Notes: generated by a model not told the origin, from the sequence alone. A DNA stretch of 64,000 nt from Beta vulgaris subsp. vulgaris (GCF_026745355.1 NC_079203.1:40598492-40662491), one strand, 5' to 3'; numbered from the stretch's first letter, positions 1 through 10,929 are shown. Program-made: numbers and translations.

Positions 1-7
1 ATAAAAA

Positions 8-270
8 GTTGCGTTTGTTTGCAGGTAGAGAGTTTCTCGTTACGGAGGTCTGGGAGGACTAGGCGTCAGCCTGTCCGTTTCCGTGTTCCTATTGGTGAGC
101 GTGTCCGCTTGGCTTTTAGGATCAGACATCGCGAGCCTGCCTCTTCACTTGCAGATCTTGCCGGGGGATTCCCGGTACGCAGACGTAGGTCATCTAGGGC
201 CACACGTCGTCTGCGTGAGGATCTTGCAGTTGACACGGAGTTGAGGCCTGATGAGCTTGAGACGGTATGA
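8..270 (+). CDS. possible internal exon of an unrecognised basic protein
   Basis: A splice-acceptor-like TTTGTTTGCAG ends at position 24 and is followed by an open frame to a stop at 268-270. The translation is strongly basic, with many Arg and repeated RRR/RTRR stretches, and I do not recognise it. It may be the 3' part of a gene that starts left of the window; with its own ATG at 19 it would encode only 83 residues. A second open piece at 624-806 has similar composition and may belong to the same transcript. Coding status is uncertain and no domain is visible. Confidence 0.25.
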
Positions 271-621
271 TAATTTATGATTGTTCATTTGTTTGAAACT
301 CCCAAAATCATCATGTAATGTTAATAGTTTTTTTTTTAAAACTAATTTTAAACTTTTTAGTTGTCAGTTTACAAAATCATGATGTTCCAAATTAGTTTGA
401 CTAATTTTTATTCGTTATAGGACATATATCGTATGACTTTGAAAATCAAAAAACCAAAACGGGACATAAACAATTATGTTTGTTTCATAAATCTTTTCTT
501 GACATTTGTGCATGCATTCACAAAATTATCATATTATATAATAAATGAGATTACATTAATCTAATAGTTGCCATTAATGAATACATTTAAAATCTCAAGT
601 AGATATTTTTGTTTGTTTGAA

Positions 622-806
622 GGTTGCGTCGCTTGTTCTTTTGGGCGTTGACTCCACTAGAAGGCCTTGTTGAGGATTTTTCGTTACACAGGTCTCCAGT
701 AGTCGACAACCTATTTTTGTGCCTACGCCCAAGTGAAGTTCATGCTCGCCTGCGCCATTTAGCTCGTTTGATCGTTCTCTTAGACTTCTTGGATATAAAG
801 AAGTGA
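622..806 (+). CDS. possible exon, unrecognised
   Basis: An open stretch after TTTGAAG at about 622 ends at a stop at 804-806 (60 residues from the ATG at 624). It is Leu- and Arg-rich and matches no family I know. GC content is higher than in the flanking AT-rich DNA, as in the 19-270 piece, which is the only reason to list it. The spacer 271-621 looks intronic. After the stop there is a short tandem duplication with the unit TTTTGTACATTTTTTTTATG at about 812-870. Confidence 0.22.
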
Positions 807-1079
807 TCAGTACTTTTGTACATTTTTTTTATGTAAAATTTTGTACATTTTTTTTATGTAAAATTTTGTACATTTGTGGTATTACTGATATACATGTTTT
901 TGTGGTCCGTTAGGTTTTACTAATTAAATATACCTCTTGTTTGTGTTTGTTAGGACATGGGTATATTAGTTTGATTAATGCGGAACAAATAAATGAAATA
1001 ATAAGAATCCATAATTCCATACTCATTAAAAAGTGAGAATTTCATCTATCGTAGCTTAGGAGCAGTGGAATGTCTATTT

Positions 1080-1450
1080 TGCCCCTTCTTATCACCCAAA
1101 GTTACAGTGAAATGACTGTTTCGATCTTGCTTTGCTTAGTTGCTTTTTGCTGTTCTTCTCTTGTCATCTCTTTCCTCCCGTTTTTCCTCTCAATCATTCA
1201 TCTTCTCTAACCTAATTTTTTCCCTCTTCTATAACCTCTGTCCTCTTTCCATACCACATTGCTCATCGCCTCTTACCTTATTTTTTCCCTTCCCTTTCTA
1301 CCTCTTAACCTTTTGGTTCTTTGTGATGTGGTTTTCTGCTTTGCTGCTATTTGTTCCAGAATTTTCCGGCGAATCGTTCCAGAAATTTTCCGAGCTTCGA
1401 ATCACTATGAATTTGTCCCAAATTCACTGTAAGTTTCGGTGATTATTGTA
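1080..1450 (+). promoter_or_regulatory. pyrimidine-rich leader-like segment with donor site
   Basis: Positions 1120-1320 are T/C-rich (repeated TTCTCTT, CTTTCC), like a plant 5' leader. They lead to ATGAATTTGTCCC at about 1407, then CACT followed by GTAAGTTTCGG, a good donor site. The open frame across 1140-1442 is hydrophobic low complexity and unlikely to be a real protein. This may be the first exon of a gene whose later exons are lost or lie among the fragments downstream. Confidence 0.25.
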
Positions 1451-1779
1451 TTCTTCGATAATCATGCTCGTCCAATGTTGTTTTCTATCATATTAGGGTT
1501 TGTATTCGAGTGTGAGTTTTGATTGTTTTGTTTCTAATTCTGACAATTTATCTTATTAGGGTTAGTCCTGATGTAATTTTGCCATTTAATTCGGAAATTC
1601 CTACAGTGGTGTTGCACTTCGATTGCATCAATTGCTATTCTGACCTCATGCTCTGCAACCTATGCTTTTTTAAATTATCAGTGATTCGATTTTTTCAATC
1701 ATCCAAGTGTTCGTGGAATTCATTGGCTCAAGTATTACTCAAATTTATTCCGTTCTTCTTATCAATTTTTCTCTAATTT

Positions 1780-2095
1780 TTTGTTTTTTTCCTGTTGTTT
1801 GCCTGCTGGTGTTGTATTGCTGTTGTATTGCTATCTCGCGTTGTATTGATGTAAAAAAATTTTGATTTAATTAAACTGATTTTGCGTTGCATTGCTGTTT
1901 TGGTTTGCTATCTCATTCAATAAAAAAAATCTCGTGTTGTACTGTTGTTTGCTATCTCGTGTCGTATTGCTATCCAAGTGTTGTATCTCGTATTTTGGTT
2001 GATGTCCATGTTCTGATTTTGTTGTATCTCGTATATTGGTTGTTGTTTGCGTTGCATTGCTGTTTTGATTTGTTATGATCTTAGATACACCTTGA
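1780..2095 (+). repeat. imperfect TTGTATTGCT / TATCTCGT short-period repeats
   Basis: The words TTGTATTGCTGTT, GCATTGCTGTTTTG and GCTATCTCGTGT recur many times with spacer variation, giving a degenerate tandem structure in an otherwise T-rich stretch. Open frames on both strands here are products of the repeat. Nothing else is seen between 1450 and the retroelement at 2296. Confidence 0.45.
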
Positions 2096-2295
2096 ATCAA
2101 TTTAATTGAATCAGATTTTTTTTAGGTCTTGTCATATTTTATAATTGGGTGAAAATAGATAATCAAATTATGGTAAATGGTAAGCATAAACCAGTAGACT
2201 TGAAATGATCAATTTCCTCATTGGCAGTAGCATTGCATCTCAAGAGAATCATCTTGTTGACTTTAAATTATCTACTCGATTTTAGGTTTGTAGAG

Positions 2296-2470
2296 TGAAA
2301 GAATTGATTTTCCTTAGCCATTCCATAGAGTCAATGTACATCATATACAGAGGGTAATAAGGAAACTAATCCTAGACTACCAAATATACAGATAATCAAG
2401 GATTCATAATCCTTGAGTTATTTTACAGAATAAGAAATATACTCTGAGAATATTACATTATTCTAGCACA
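2296..2470 (-). repeat. 3' LTR of the copia element
   Basis: This 175-bp repeat matches 4601-4784 with small indels. On the minus strand it starts TGTGCTAGAATAATG and ends TTCTTTCA, the usual TG..CA. It lacks a short block (CAACCA-type) and a few bases found in the 5' LTR, so the two LTRs have diverged and the insertion is not very recent. Confidence 0.92.
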
Positions 2471-3400
2471 CCCCCTCAGTCGAAGCGGGAGGTGGACGAA
2501 AACTGAGACTGTCACGAAAATCTTCAAAAAGAACCAAGGGAAGCCCTTTGGTGAAAATGTCGGTTTCGCGTACAAGATGAATATCAAGCTCGATGTGCTT
2601 AGTACGTTGATGATTAACTGGATTATCGGACAAATAGATGGCGCTAACATTATCACAATAGACCAAGGTAGCCTTCCGAATAGGACAATGAAGCTTAAGG
2701 AGGAGATTACGTAACCAGCATGATTCAGAAACTACATTGGCAACCCCACGATATTCGGCTTCTTCACTAGAACGTGATAGGGTACCCTGACGCTTTGCAG
2801 ACCAAGAAATCAAGTTATCACCAAGAAAAACACAGTAGCCAGATAAACTTAAAACAGGTGAAGTCCAAAGATTACCTTCAATCATTTTATTAAGCTTAAG
2901 AGAATCTAAAACAGGAGCTCCAGGATGTCCCAACCGCTCATGCCATAATGAGGATGCTAAGGCAGCAAATGTTGGAGGTGATGAAGTAATGGTGGTAGAA
3001 AGAGGATAAACATCTCCTCCGCTCTCACATCTCATTAAGCGCCTCCCCGTCTGAAAGTCCTTCACAGAAAACCCAAAAGGATCAAATTCCACATAAACAT
3101 AGTTATCGGTGGTAAATTTGCGAACTGAAATTAATTTTTCACAAGTTGCGGAGCATGAAGAACATTTTTGAGGGCTAATGAGGAGTGAGGGGAAGGTATG
3201 TGAGTGTCTCCATAACCATGAACAGGAATTAAACTACCATTACCAACAATTATACGAGATTTGCTCATATTAAAATAGGACGAGAGAGTACCTGAGTTCG
3301 AAGTCATGTGAGAAGTGGCTCCTGTGTCCGTATACCAGTTAGGGTCGGGTGGAGTGAGCCTAAGAGTGTACATGGCAGCTTCGATGTCGGCTGGGCTTGG
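2463..3400 (-). pseudogene. copia Pol remnant: protease, GAG-pre-integrase and RNase H only
   Basis: The protease active-site segment WYTDTGATSHMT lies near 3315, and an LHAP..LVKN piece follows. The pre-integrase motif LWHERLGHPG lies near 2930. At about 2860 the reading passes straight from NLWTSPVLSLSG into YCVFLGDNLISWSAKRQ, the start of the RNase H domain, which continues SRSSEEAEYR..VYCDN..H.RTKHIELD and ends near 2463. The integrase core (HHCC, DDE) and the whole reverse transcriptase (YVDD) are absent. A second small deletion links HLVRE directly to TDIFTKGLP. Confidence 0.88.
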
Positions 3401-4490
3401 AGAGGAGCCAACTGAGGCTGTTGAGGCAGTGTATGCTTGCTGTACATGTGGCTGCTGCTGTGTGGTCTGGAGCCGAGCTTCCTGGACCATAAGGCGCTGC
3501 TGGACCATAAGTAAGAGCATGGGCTGGTCGGGTCCAAGGAAACGCAGGATAAGGAGAAGGGGGAAGATCCCATTGCCCCCATGCCCAAGGCCATGATGCT
3601 GGAGCGTGCACCCCCTGCCAAGTAGCCATGTCACCTGTGGCCTGGCCGCGACCACCGCGGCTGCCACCACCACTTCCGGCATTCCGACCACCTTTGTTGC
3701 CGCCCCTTCCACCACCACCACCGCGAGATTTATTCCCACCAGTGTTGCGGTTTTTGTGGTGGTTTTTCGCACCTTGTGAATTGTGACGGGGTTGAGAAGA
3801 CTCTAAGGGTGAGTCACCCGAGTCACGCACCACCATAGCGGTGTTGGATGGGTGCTTTTTGGCGAGCCCCGCCTCAAGGGTAAGCATAGAGCGGGCTTGG
3901 TAAAAGGGAGGAAGAGGATCACTTTGGCGTATGAGAGTGGCAACTTGGTTGTAGGATTCCGTGAGATCGGAAACCATTTGGAGAACAAGACGGTTATTAG
4001 AGATCGTTCCATCTACATTTTTGAGTTGATCGGCTAGTGTTTTGAGATTTTGACAATATGCGGAGGTATTAGGAAAATCCTCCATTTGAGTATTTGAGAA
4101 TTCTTGTTCAAGATTAACGGCACGAGAATTCTTATTGTCTTGGAAAATATCGCGTAAATGATTCCAAGCTTCCATAGCCGTGGAGTCGGCTCAATTATAG
4201 TATGTAGGAGATCATCGAAAATGGTGGTATAGATCCATTGAAGGACCGTAGCATCAACGGTGGACCATTGCTCGGTTTCAACATCCATCGAAGGGACCTT
4301 CTCCTTCCCTTTTTTTTCCGGTGGGATAATGTGATGGATGACTTTGTGAGAGTGGGCATGGATTTTAAACAACTTCGCCCAAGTAGAATATTGGACGTTT
4401 TCCATGGCTAGAGTGATAGGAATCTGCTTTCGAATGTCCGAAACACAAAGGGCAGTATGAAAAGATGATTTTTCAGCCATGAGGAGGAAG
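3360..4490 (-). pseudogene. copia Gag (UBN2-type) with frameshift
   Basis: The N-terminal part starts near 4481 (MAEKSS..) and runs to about 4190. The frame then shifts by one base within the IIEP..AMEAW region and continues as [18 protein letters not shown].. to about 3440. The second part has the typical copia Gag features: [11 protein letters not shown], then a long Gly/Arg/Asn tail ([13 protein letters not shown]). The product would package element RNA. The frameshift and a further frame change before the protease make it non-functional as it stands. Confidence 0.85.
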
Positions 4491-4600
4491 AAAAGTATAC
4501 GGCCATAGAGAGGAGGCCGGAAAAAATGGTGGTCGAGTGCAGCGGAAGAGAAGCAGAGAGAAAGAAGGAAATTTCGTCCCCTAGGATAAATCTGATACCA

Positions 4601-4784
4601 TGAAAGAATTGATTTTCCTTGCCATTCCATAACAGTCAATGTACATCATATACATAGGGTAATACAACCAATAAGGAAACTAATCCTAGACTACCAAATA
4701 TACAGGAGATAATCAAGGATTCATAATCCTTGAGTTATTTACAGAATAAGAAATATAGTCTAAGAATATTACATTATTCTAACA
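4601..4784 (-). repeat. 5' LTR of the copia element
   Basis: This 184-bp repeat starts TGTTAGAATAATG and ends TTCTTTCA on the minus strand. It is followed immediately by the tRNA-Met primer binding site and bounded on the outside by the TAGAG target duplication. Confidence 0.92.
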
Positions 4785-4789
4785 TAGAG

Positions 4790-5278
4790 CTGTAGTATAT
4801 CATTGATGTCTAAGTGTGTTAAGCATGAACCTTCTTGCCTAACATTGTTGGTTGGACGTAAGATTAGCTACTTGAACTTTCGTCCTCGACAACTACTACA
4901 TTATGGTAGAACTCAATTTCCTTCTCTTTAAGAAGTCCTTGACAGATGGATGATTGAATCCCAAGGGGGGAACTTCTCAATAGGAGATTTCGATCGTGGA
5001 ATAATGTTACGTAAATCACCTAAAAGTTCCAACTACATGTTCATCATTGACATTCACTTGATAATACTAGCAACTAAAATCATTTGACGATCAAATATGT
5101 TTTTCTTTTAAATATTTGTATTATTTGTTATAATCGTCACCGACCTTCGAACTAGACCTTGTTCAAGAATTCACTATGCTGTTCATCTTATCCTTTTCGT
5201 CATTGATTTTGCTAATTGTTTGCATGTAAATAATACAATATCCCAGAATTTTTTATTTGTTTTGCCTATTTGGTGTAG
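4790..5278. other. no gene recognised
   Basis: AT-rich DNA that resumes the sequence interrupted by the copia insertion (..GGTTTG TAGAG / CTGTAG..). Stops occur in all frames. The T-rich end leads into the acceptor of the next exon fragment. Confidence 0.5.
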
Positions 5279-5411
5279 TTATGGGAAAAGTTGAAGGCCA
5301 GGGTGAGTCTTGGCATGGTCATGTTACAGCTGTGACTGTTGCACCAGAGTATCGTAAGCATCAATTAGCTACAAAGTTGATGAATATACTGGAATACATC
5401 ACTGACAAGAT
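5279..5411 (+). pseudogene. NAA20 (NatB catalytic subunit) exon fragment
   Basis: After the acceptor TTTGGTGTAG the frame reads MGKVEGQGESWHGHVTAV, then TVAPEYRKHQLATKLMN and ITDKM, ending at the donor GAT|GTAAGTATC. This is the central GNAT acetyltransferase region of N-alpha-acetyltransferase 20, with the acetyl-CoA-binding stretch (APEYRKHQLA; the family has R/Q-x-x-G/A here). In plants NatB acetylates N-termini starting Met-Asp, Met-Glu or Met-Asn. No N-terminal exon or later exon (FVDLFVR..) follows in order, so this is an isolated piece with both splice sites kept. The open frame is clean; family identification is confident from the peptide. Confidence 0.8.
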
Positions 5412-6195
5412 GTAAGTATCTTGCTGTTAGATAGCCGATTAAATATTTACTTCTTGAACAGAATCTTTGCATCACGGCATGGAAGTGTTACTTACCTGAG
5501 GGTCGGGGATTGTTCTCTGTTTGACTCACTCTTTTCATGATGCATGCAGTATGAGTACTGACTTAAGACTTAACTATAGCTGGGTCTTCCACTATACCTT
5601 ATGATTACGTATATCTATGACTTGAGCATCTTTAATGATTTCTACAAAAAGTTCATTTTCTTTCCAGGCAATGCCCTGTTTATAAGTTCTTTTTGGCTTT
5701 GGCGTAAGTAACTCTAAACAAAATAAAAAACACCAAAACATATTTTAATACACTGAGTGGATGGGCTATATGTATTTTCAGCCATCACATTCATGAGTTA
5801 TACTTAGTTTTGCATAAGAGTATACTTATCTTGTTCCCTTGCCTTTGCTATTCCGCACAGGCCCATCTGATGATGCGTGCATAAAGGACTAATTACAGAT
5901 GCACGATGAGACGAGGAACTATGCGTGTTCTAGATTGAGAAAGCTTTGAGTAAGCTCCCAGAAGGCCAAGAACAAATACTTGGAATAATTGATCTCAAGG
6001 GCTTGGTATTGCAAATGCAGATATGACTTTCTTGACATTTCTGGTAATTTCTTGACCTTTTCCAGACTAACAACAAAACTATTTCATCTTTTTGTAGTTA
6101 TTGAGCAGAAACTATTACACAAAATGGACGTAAAGGAGGAGCCACCTAAGTGCAACTTAGTAGTCAAAATTTTGATGTTCCTTATGCTTATACTT
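5412..6195. other. no gene recognised; spacer between gene fragments
   Basis: AT-rich, with no convincing exon. A short open frame at 5989-6246 encodes a hydrophobic 85-residue peptide of no known family and extends into the duplicated block, so I do not call it a gene. Confidence 0.45.
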
Positions 6196-8019
6196 ATACT
6201 CACATTATTTTCCAAAGTTTGCCTTTGTCTGCACAAATTTTACTAACTTTTACCAGAATTTCTCACTGTTATATAAGATAACATGGAGTCAAAGGTATTT
6301 TTAGACTATAGAAATGTCGAAGTAAGTTGTAATTAATCCTCAGACTATAATCTAGGATATAGTTCGATTATTCTAAGAACTTGTTACTAGCTGTATATGA
6401 ATAGTAGGATAGCATCACAGATTCAAAAGGGTGTACAAAAACGTAATTGATGAAGCAATTCATATGTAACATTTTTGGTTTGTTATTAGATTGAATTTTT
6501 TAGAGGCTTAGTATATAGAATTTGTTATATCTTTTCATCCTTCCTTTTTCTGGAATTGTGGTAACTAGGCTTTGGGATATTCATTAATTAACCTTATGTA
6601 GCTTTCTTGCTGTCTGCCATAAGGTTTGCATTTATTTTAGTTACATAATGGAGTCTAGGAAACTATTTGGGATATTCAAAAGGAGGCTTAGTGTGGCTGT
6701 TTTCTTGATTGGTGATCCTAAATCCTGAGGTTAGTCTGGTCCAAGCATCCAGCTAGCATGCCTCCCCCATTCTCATGAGTCATGCTTCACTTTGTTGTAC
6801 TGATCATCAGTGTATGTTTTGGATATTCTTATTGATGTTCTTCCTTACTAAAGGGTGTTTACATGGATGAATTGAGCATTTGACTAGACCCTGCTTCAAG
6901 AATAATTGTAGAATGTTGTGAAACAAACGAAACAAGACCCTATTACTCTTATAAGTATTCTCTCTTTGTCTCTTTTATCCATTGACGTTTTACTTATTTA
7001 TTTCCCTTTTTTCGGGTTGTGCTGGAGTTTGGAAAAAGGCTAATGTTTTAAAATATTAGTAGGTCTGCTTTTCCGAGTATAAATGAATCATATCCAAAAT
7101 ATAAATTTATTAAAGTCAAACAGAAAAAAAGTAACCATGAAAAATACTAATGCAGATCAATCATGTATGAGCTGTTAACTTCTTTATAGTATAATAGTTA
7201 CCATTGAATTTATAGAAACATATATCATAGAATATTATAATATTACATACCAAAATGTGTAAATACTTGTGTTTCTTTACGATCCTCGAAAGGTTCTTTG
7301 TTACTTTTTCATTCCATTGCTAGTTTAGAAATTTTTGCAATGTCCATGTCATACCACAATTAGTTTTGAAATTTGAATTGAAGCCCTTCTGGTGACTTCT
7401 GACCATTTTTGCCAAAATTCAATATTTTCTTCTCCCCTATGCATTTGTTTTCTCTCTTTGGAAAAATTCTCCCTGTTTTGCAGTTGTGTTAGCGTTAGCA
7501 TACACAATATAGAATTATTTGCAATTTGACAAAATCTTGTTATTGTATGTTTCTTTCCATTTGCTAATTACTTGTCAGTTAAATAGCTTCCATCTTCTGT
7601 TCTATTATAATTACTTGTTCAGATATCCACTTGGTTGGTCTTTCTAATGAACAACTGATTGGTAGTGTTTAATTTGAATCTTAGTCGATGCAAGTATAAT
7701 GTTGTTTCCTTTTCTTTAATGTTACTGTTGTGATTGCACAATTTATTGATTTTAGTATGCTTAATAGTCTCTATGATGTTAACTTACTCTACACACCTCC
7801 CTCTTTTATGTACATGAATAAGCATTCACAAGTGTCATGATTCTTATGAGAAAAACTACCTGCCCACCTATTATATGCACTGTTTGCAATATGTGAGTGC
7901 AGAGATTTTGTGCTTCTTTTAGTTGCTACTTTTTTGGCCAAAATATATGAAATCATTTTTTCTTTGGGGTGATGTTTGACTTACTGGTGCTTCAAGGTCT
8001 GGAGGTGATGTAGGCAATG

Positions 8020-8276
8020 CAATCAAGGTATGCAATACCCAGAAGAAGAAAATGTTAGTTTCTATGCCGGATTTGAGGGTAAGTGTTATTCACTTGCATG
8101 AACATTTTGAACCAGAATTGCATGGAAATATTAGTAATAAAAATGGGAGTTTATAATGCAATTTGATTGCATTTTTGTATGTTGAATGATACACATTTAT
8201 GGCTGGGGGAATGTTGACATTTCTTTTGTGGGGAATTGTGGCTGATCGTTATGGGCGGAAACCTGTCATGATTTTG
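8020..8276 (+). pseudogene. ZIFL-type MFS transporter fragment (two exons)
   Basis: The piece ending at 8078 reads PEEENVSFYAGFEG before a GTAAGTG donor. Positions 8196-8276 read FMAGGMLTFLLWGIVADR followed by YGRKPVMIL. Together these match the loop and second to third membrane segments of zinc-induced facilitator-like major facilitator transporters, including the conserved WG-x-x-ADR-x-GRKP signature. The remaining ten or so membrane helices are absent. The piece lies between blocks of copy A and is missing from copy B, so it was either inserted in A or deleted from B. Confidence 0.7.
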
Positions 8277-8652
8277 TTTCGTCAACTTTCTATACTGTGC
8301 TTAGACTACATTATAGTGTAGACCTGTTAAATGAGGTATGAACTCTCCTCTTCTTTCCTTATAGTGTAGATCTGTTTTATATCCTCTAAACAATCTAACA
8401 TCTTTCTTTTCACCATTTAGATTGATTAAGGTTCCATATGTAGTAGTTTCCACAATATTCAAGCCACTCAGATTTTCAGGTTTCTCCACTTCCTCAACCT
8501 TGTTTTATAGGATTACCACTTCCCTAAATTCAAGTTTGACTTGTTGGGTACTCTCATATATCACTGGAATAGTGCATACTTTCACTTTAGCGGCTGAAAT
8601 TCGAAGAAAAGAATTAATATGTTTCTTTTCAATGTGAAAACTTGCAGTAAAT

Positions 8653-8766
8653 AGCCTTTCATATGTGTGCTCGAGTTCTGACCATTTCAATATCTTAGAT
8701 CATGAACATAGCCTTTCATATGTGTGCTCGAGTTCTGACCATTTCAATATCTTAGATCATGGAGCT
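8653..8766 (+). repeat. 57-bp tandem duplication within the polygalacturonase fragment
   Basis: The unit beginning AGCCTTTCATATGTGTGCTC and ending AGATCATG occurs twice head to tail (about 8653-8709 and 8710-8766). It duplicates part of the exon encoding FNILDHG. Copy B near 16010-16048 has only one diverged, shortened unit, so the duplication arose in copy A after the segmental duplication. Confidence 0.85.
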
Positions 8767-9325
8767 ATCAACAACATCATCAATGACAGTTCTCAGGTAA
8801 GTTTGCCTTATTTTTCTTTTATCACCCTAAACAGGACCATCTTAAACGATTTGCAAGTGGCCCTGTGATAGTAATGTCAGATTTCAAGAAACACTAAGTA
8901 AACTCTTAAATGTTATATTTTTTTTGGAGTAGGCTTTCCTAGATGCTTGGAGATTAGTATGCAACTCGGAAGTAGATAATACTACGTTGTTCAATCTGAG
9001 ATGGAGAACATTCATAGTGAATCCGATTGTTTTTACCGAGCCTTGCAAGCCTAATATTATGAACTTTCAGGTTTATGTTATTTCATACATGCTGTATCTT
9101 CAATCTGATTTAAGAAAATATCTTAGATCTTATGGTTTTCCTTTAATTTTTTGTGTCTTAAAAACAGGTACGACGAGAGATTGTTGCAACTCCTTCACCT
9201 TCTGCTTGGGAAAAACAGGATCCAAGCCAGTGGCTTGCCTTTAAAGAAGTACGCGGTTGCCGAGTTTCTGGCAGTGGCATGGTTAATGGAGAAGGCTTTG
9301 GTTGATTGGTGGAATCAATCATGTA
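8700..9325 (+). pseudogene. polygalacturonase 5' fragment, copy A
   Basis: Three exon pieces: one ending at 8796 (FNILDHGAINNIINDSSQ), 8933-9070 (AFLDAWRLVCNSEVDNTT..EPCKPNI) and 9168-about 9325 (SAWEKQDPSQWLAFKEVRG..). This is the N-terminal part of glycoside hydrolase family 28, which cuts pectin in the cell wall: FNV-x-DYGA, D-x-x-AF-x-AW, GKIVAP-like and SG-x-G-x-(I/V)-x-GQG motifs. A one-base shift breaks the frame just before WWNQSC. The catalytic region (NTD, DD, G-x-GHG, RIK) is absent. The same break is present in copy B, so it predates the duplication. Confidence 0.82.
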
Positions 9326-9394
9326 TAATATACCAACCATGGTAATTAATTATAAACACAAGAAAACTATACCAAGTGTTGGAATTAGTTTATA

Positions 9395-9570
9395 GCTATG
9401 TTACTTGGACTCTCTTCATTTTCTCTTAAGTAGTTGTGTCGGATTCTAGACACTTCGACACTTCTATTTTGGCCAAAATCATGAAAATATTTTTCTAAAT
9501 AGCCAAGTCATATACATGGACATGGTGTTCAAACTTGAGCATCAAGTTGAGTAACATAAGTCAATACTCC
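9395..9570 (+). repeat. dispersed repeat beside the polygalacturonase fragment
   Basis: The stretch from CTATGTTACTTGGACTCTC through GTGTCGGATTCTAGACACTTC to TTGAGTAACATAAG has weak inverted ends (TATGTTACT / AGTAACATA). It resembles the dispersed plant repeats that carry a GTCGGAT core, and is probably a small non-autonomous DNA element. It is present in both duplicate copies (second at about 16690-16855). Confidence 0.35.
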
Positions 9571-10004
9571 GGACATATAGTAAATGTTCTCATTCATTGT
9601 TTTTCTTCAAAGTTGATGCACTAAACTGGCCCTGACTGTGCATATTTGCCTCAAAATTTAGGCACATACTCAGTAAAATGTCGTGAAAATAAGAGAAAGA
9701 GGATATAAACTCCATCTATTAGATCAACATTTGTTCCTTCATGTCATTGAGTTTATTATTGCATTATAGCTTCTTGTAGTTAGATTTAACTGGGATATAA
9801 AGTAATACCTCTTATATCTCGTATCGAATATGAGCCACAGGGAGTAGATTTTATTCATTTATTAATTAATTTATGTATTTTATGATAAGACAAGCCAATT
9901 AAAAAGCGTCACTTTTGATTTGTTTGCCTTGTAGTATAATGTATTTATTAATTGTCTAACTAGTGAGTTCATCTTGAACTAACTTATACTCTTGTTTTTA
10001 TCAG

Positions 10005-10101
10005 CCGCCAGGAATTCAGAATCTAGGAAATACATGCTTCGTTAATTCTCTTTGACAGGCATTGGCGAGTTGCAGACTGAATTGGCAACTTCCTAGCTCT
10101 T
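10005..10101 (+). pseudogene. ubiquitin-specific protease (UBP27-like) exon fragment
   Basis: After the acceptor TTTTTATCAG the frame reads PPGIQNLGNTCFVNSL, an in-frame stop (TGA at about 10053), then QALASC, ending at a GTAAGTG donor. G-L/I-QNLGNTCF-x-N is the catalytic Cys box of USP-family deubiquitinases, and QALASC downstream fits plant UBP27-type proteins. The Cys is kept but the stop and the absence of the His box make it non-functional. I see no other UBP exon in the window. Confidence 0.75.
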
Positions 10102-10586
10102 GTAAGTGTTAGTTTTTTTTTATCTTAATCTATATTGGAATTGTTCGGCCTTAATCAATCCTAAAACAAAGAACCACAGCACAAGATATAAAATAATAGA
10201 TGAGCAACATAATTGTATGATTAAAACACGTCACTATATGTTTGAAGTTTAAGATATTAATATCGTAGATACCTTCATTAAACACCCAAAAGAGTATTTA
10301 TACTTAAAAGTTTAAGATCTAGACATAAATTTTGCGCTACTATATTATAGTCCAATTGTGACAATAGGTTTGTTGGCATGTGCATTATGTGATCCAAGTT
10401 GTTATAACAATTTCAGAAGTTTGTTAGTAGTTAATTACAATTAGTTAAAGTGTTAGTTAGTTGCTAGATAAAGTCCTTGTGTCTTGTAATAAGGCTTGAT
10501 TCATTTATCAATGAAATTCCTTTTCTCCTTCAATATCCTATCTCTTCCTTTCTTTTATTATCTTGTAAGATTCAAAGATCTATACG
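10102..10586. other. LTR-like debris, no gene
   Basis: The stretch near 10420-10520 (TTAGTTAGTTGCTAGATAAAGTCC.., ATCAATGAAATTCC) has the composition of a copia LTR end. No partner LTR is visible. Otherwise AT-rich and featureless. Confidence 0.35.
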
Positions 10587-10760
10587 TGTTAGGACTCTAT
10601 GTATGATATGTATTAGGAATAGGATTGTTATTCATAGTAGGACTCTCTAAATAAGTTGTATATATATTCCTAGGATGAATGAGAAGATGTGACGGAAATT
10701 GACCATAATTTAACAATACGAAATCTTCCTAGCTTATTATTGCGTTGGTATTAGAGCCGT
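10587..10760 (+). mobile_element. copia-type LTR remnant with primer binding site
   Basis: The stretch starts TGTTAGGACTCTATGTATG and runs to about 10745, where TTGGTATTAGAGCC follows. That is close to the tRNA-Met primer site TGGTATCAGAGC. A second LTR for this element is not visible in the window. Confidence 0.5.
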
Positions 10761-10929
10761 TTTTTGTTGCCATAACTCCGAGGAGTTTAGTATTCAGTAA
10801 CAGTTGAGTGCATACTAAGTGTGATCAAAATACAATTCTAGAAAACCTACAATTTCTATCTTCTATCAACACTTTGGTACCTATCTTGCAATTTTGGTGT
10901 TAAGAAAGTTTCTGTTGCAACTTGCAAAG

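Larger units (their letters stand above)
2296..4784 (-). mobile_element. internally deleted Ty1/copia LTR retrotransposon
   Basis: Two LTRs (2296-2470 and 4601-4784) flank an internal region read on the minus strand. The 5-bp target duplication TAGAG is at 2291-2295 and 4785-4789. Next to the 5' LTR, 4591-4600 reads on the minus strand TGGTATCAGA, the initiator-Met tRNA primer site. A G-rich polypurine stretch (GAGGGGG) abuts the 3' LTR. Coding order is Gag (two frames), zinc-knuckle-like Gly/Arg-rich tail, protease, GAG-pre-integrase, then directly RNase H. Integrase core and reverse transcriptase are missing, so the element is defective. It could be mobilised only in trans, because LTRs, primer site and polypurine tract remain. 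Confidence 0.93.
6196..9747 (+). repeat. segmental duplication, copy A
   Basis: Three collinear blocks are shared with 13516-17046: 6196-6507, 6508-6860 and 8341-9747. Sequence between blocks differs: 6861-8340 (with the ZIFL fragment) is present only here, while copy B carries a 1,288-bp transposon and a 188-bp insertion. Sequence identity is high but not perfect, with point changes and small indels, so the duplication is of moderate age. Copy A holds a polygalacturonase fragment. Confidence 0.9.

Noticed and set aside
3304..3621. 105-residue minus-strand and 93-residue plus-strand frames inside the copia element
   Set aside because: Shadows of the Gag tail and protease in other frames.
8422..8690. 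Frame MIKVPYVVVSTIFKPL.. repeated at 15738-15953
   Set aside because: Shared between the two duplicate blocks, but without a recognised domain, and the reading runs across the intron-like part before the polygalacturonase exon; duplication alone explains its presence twice.
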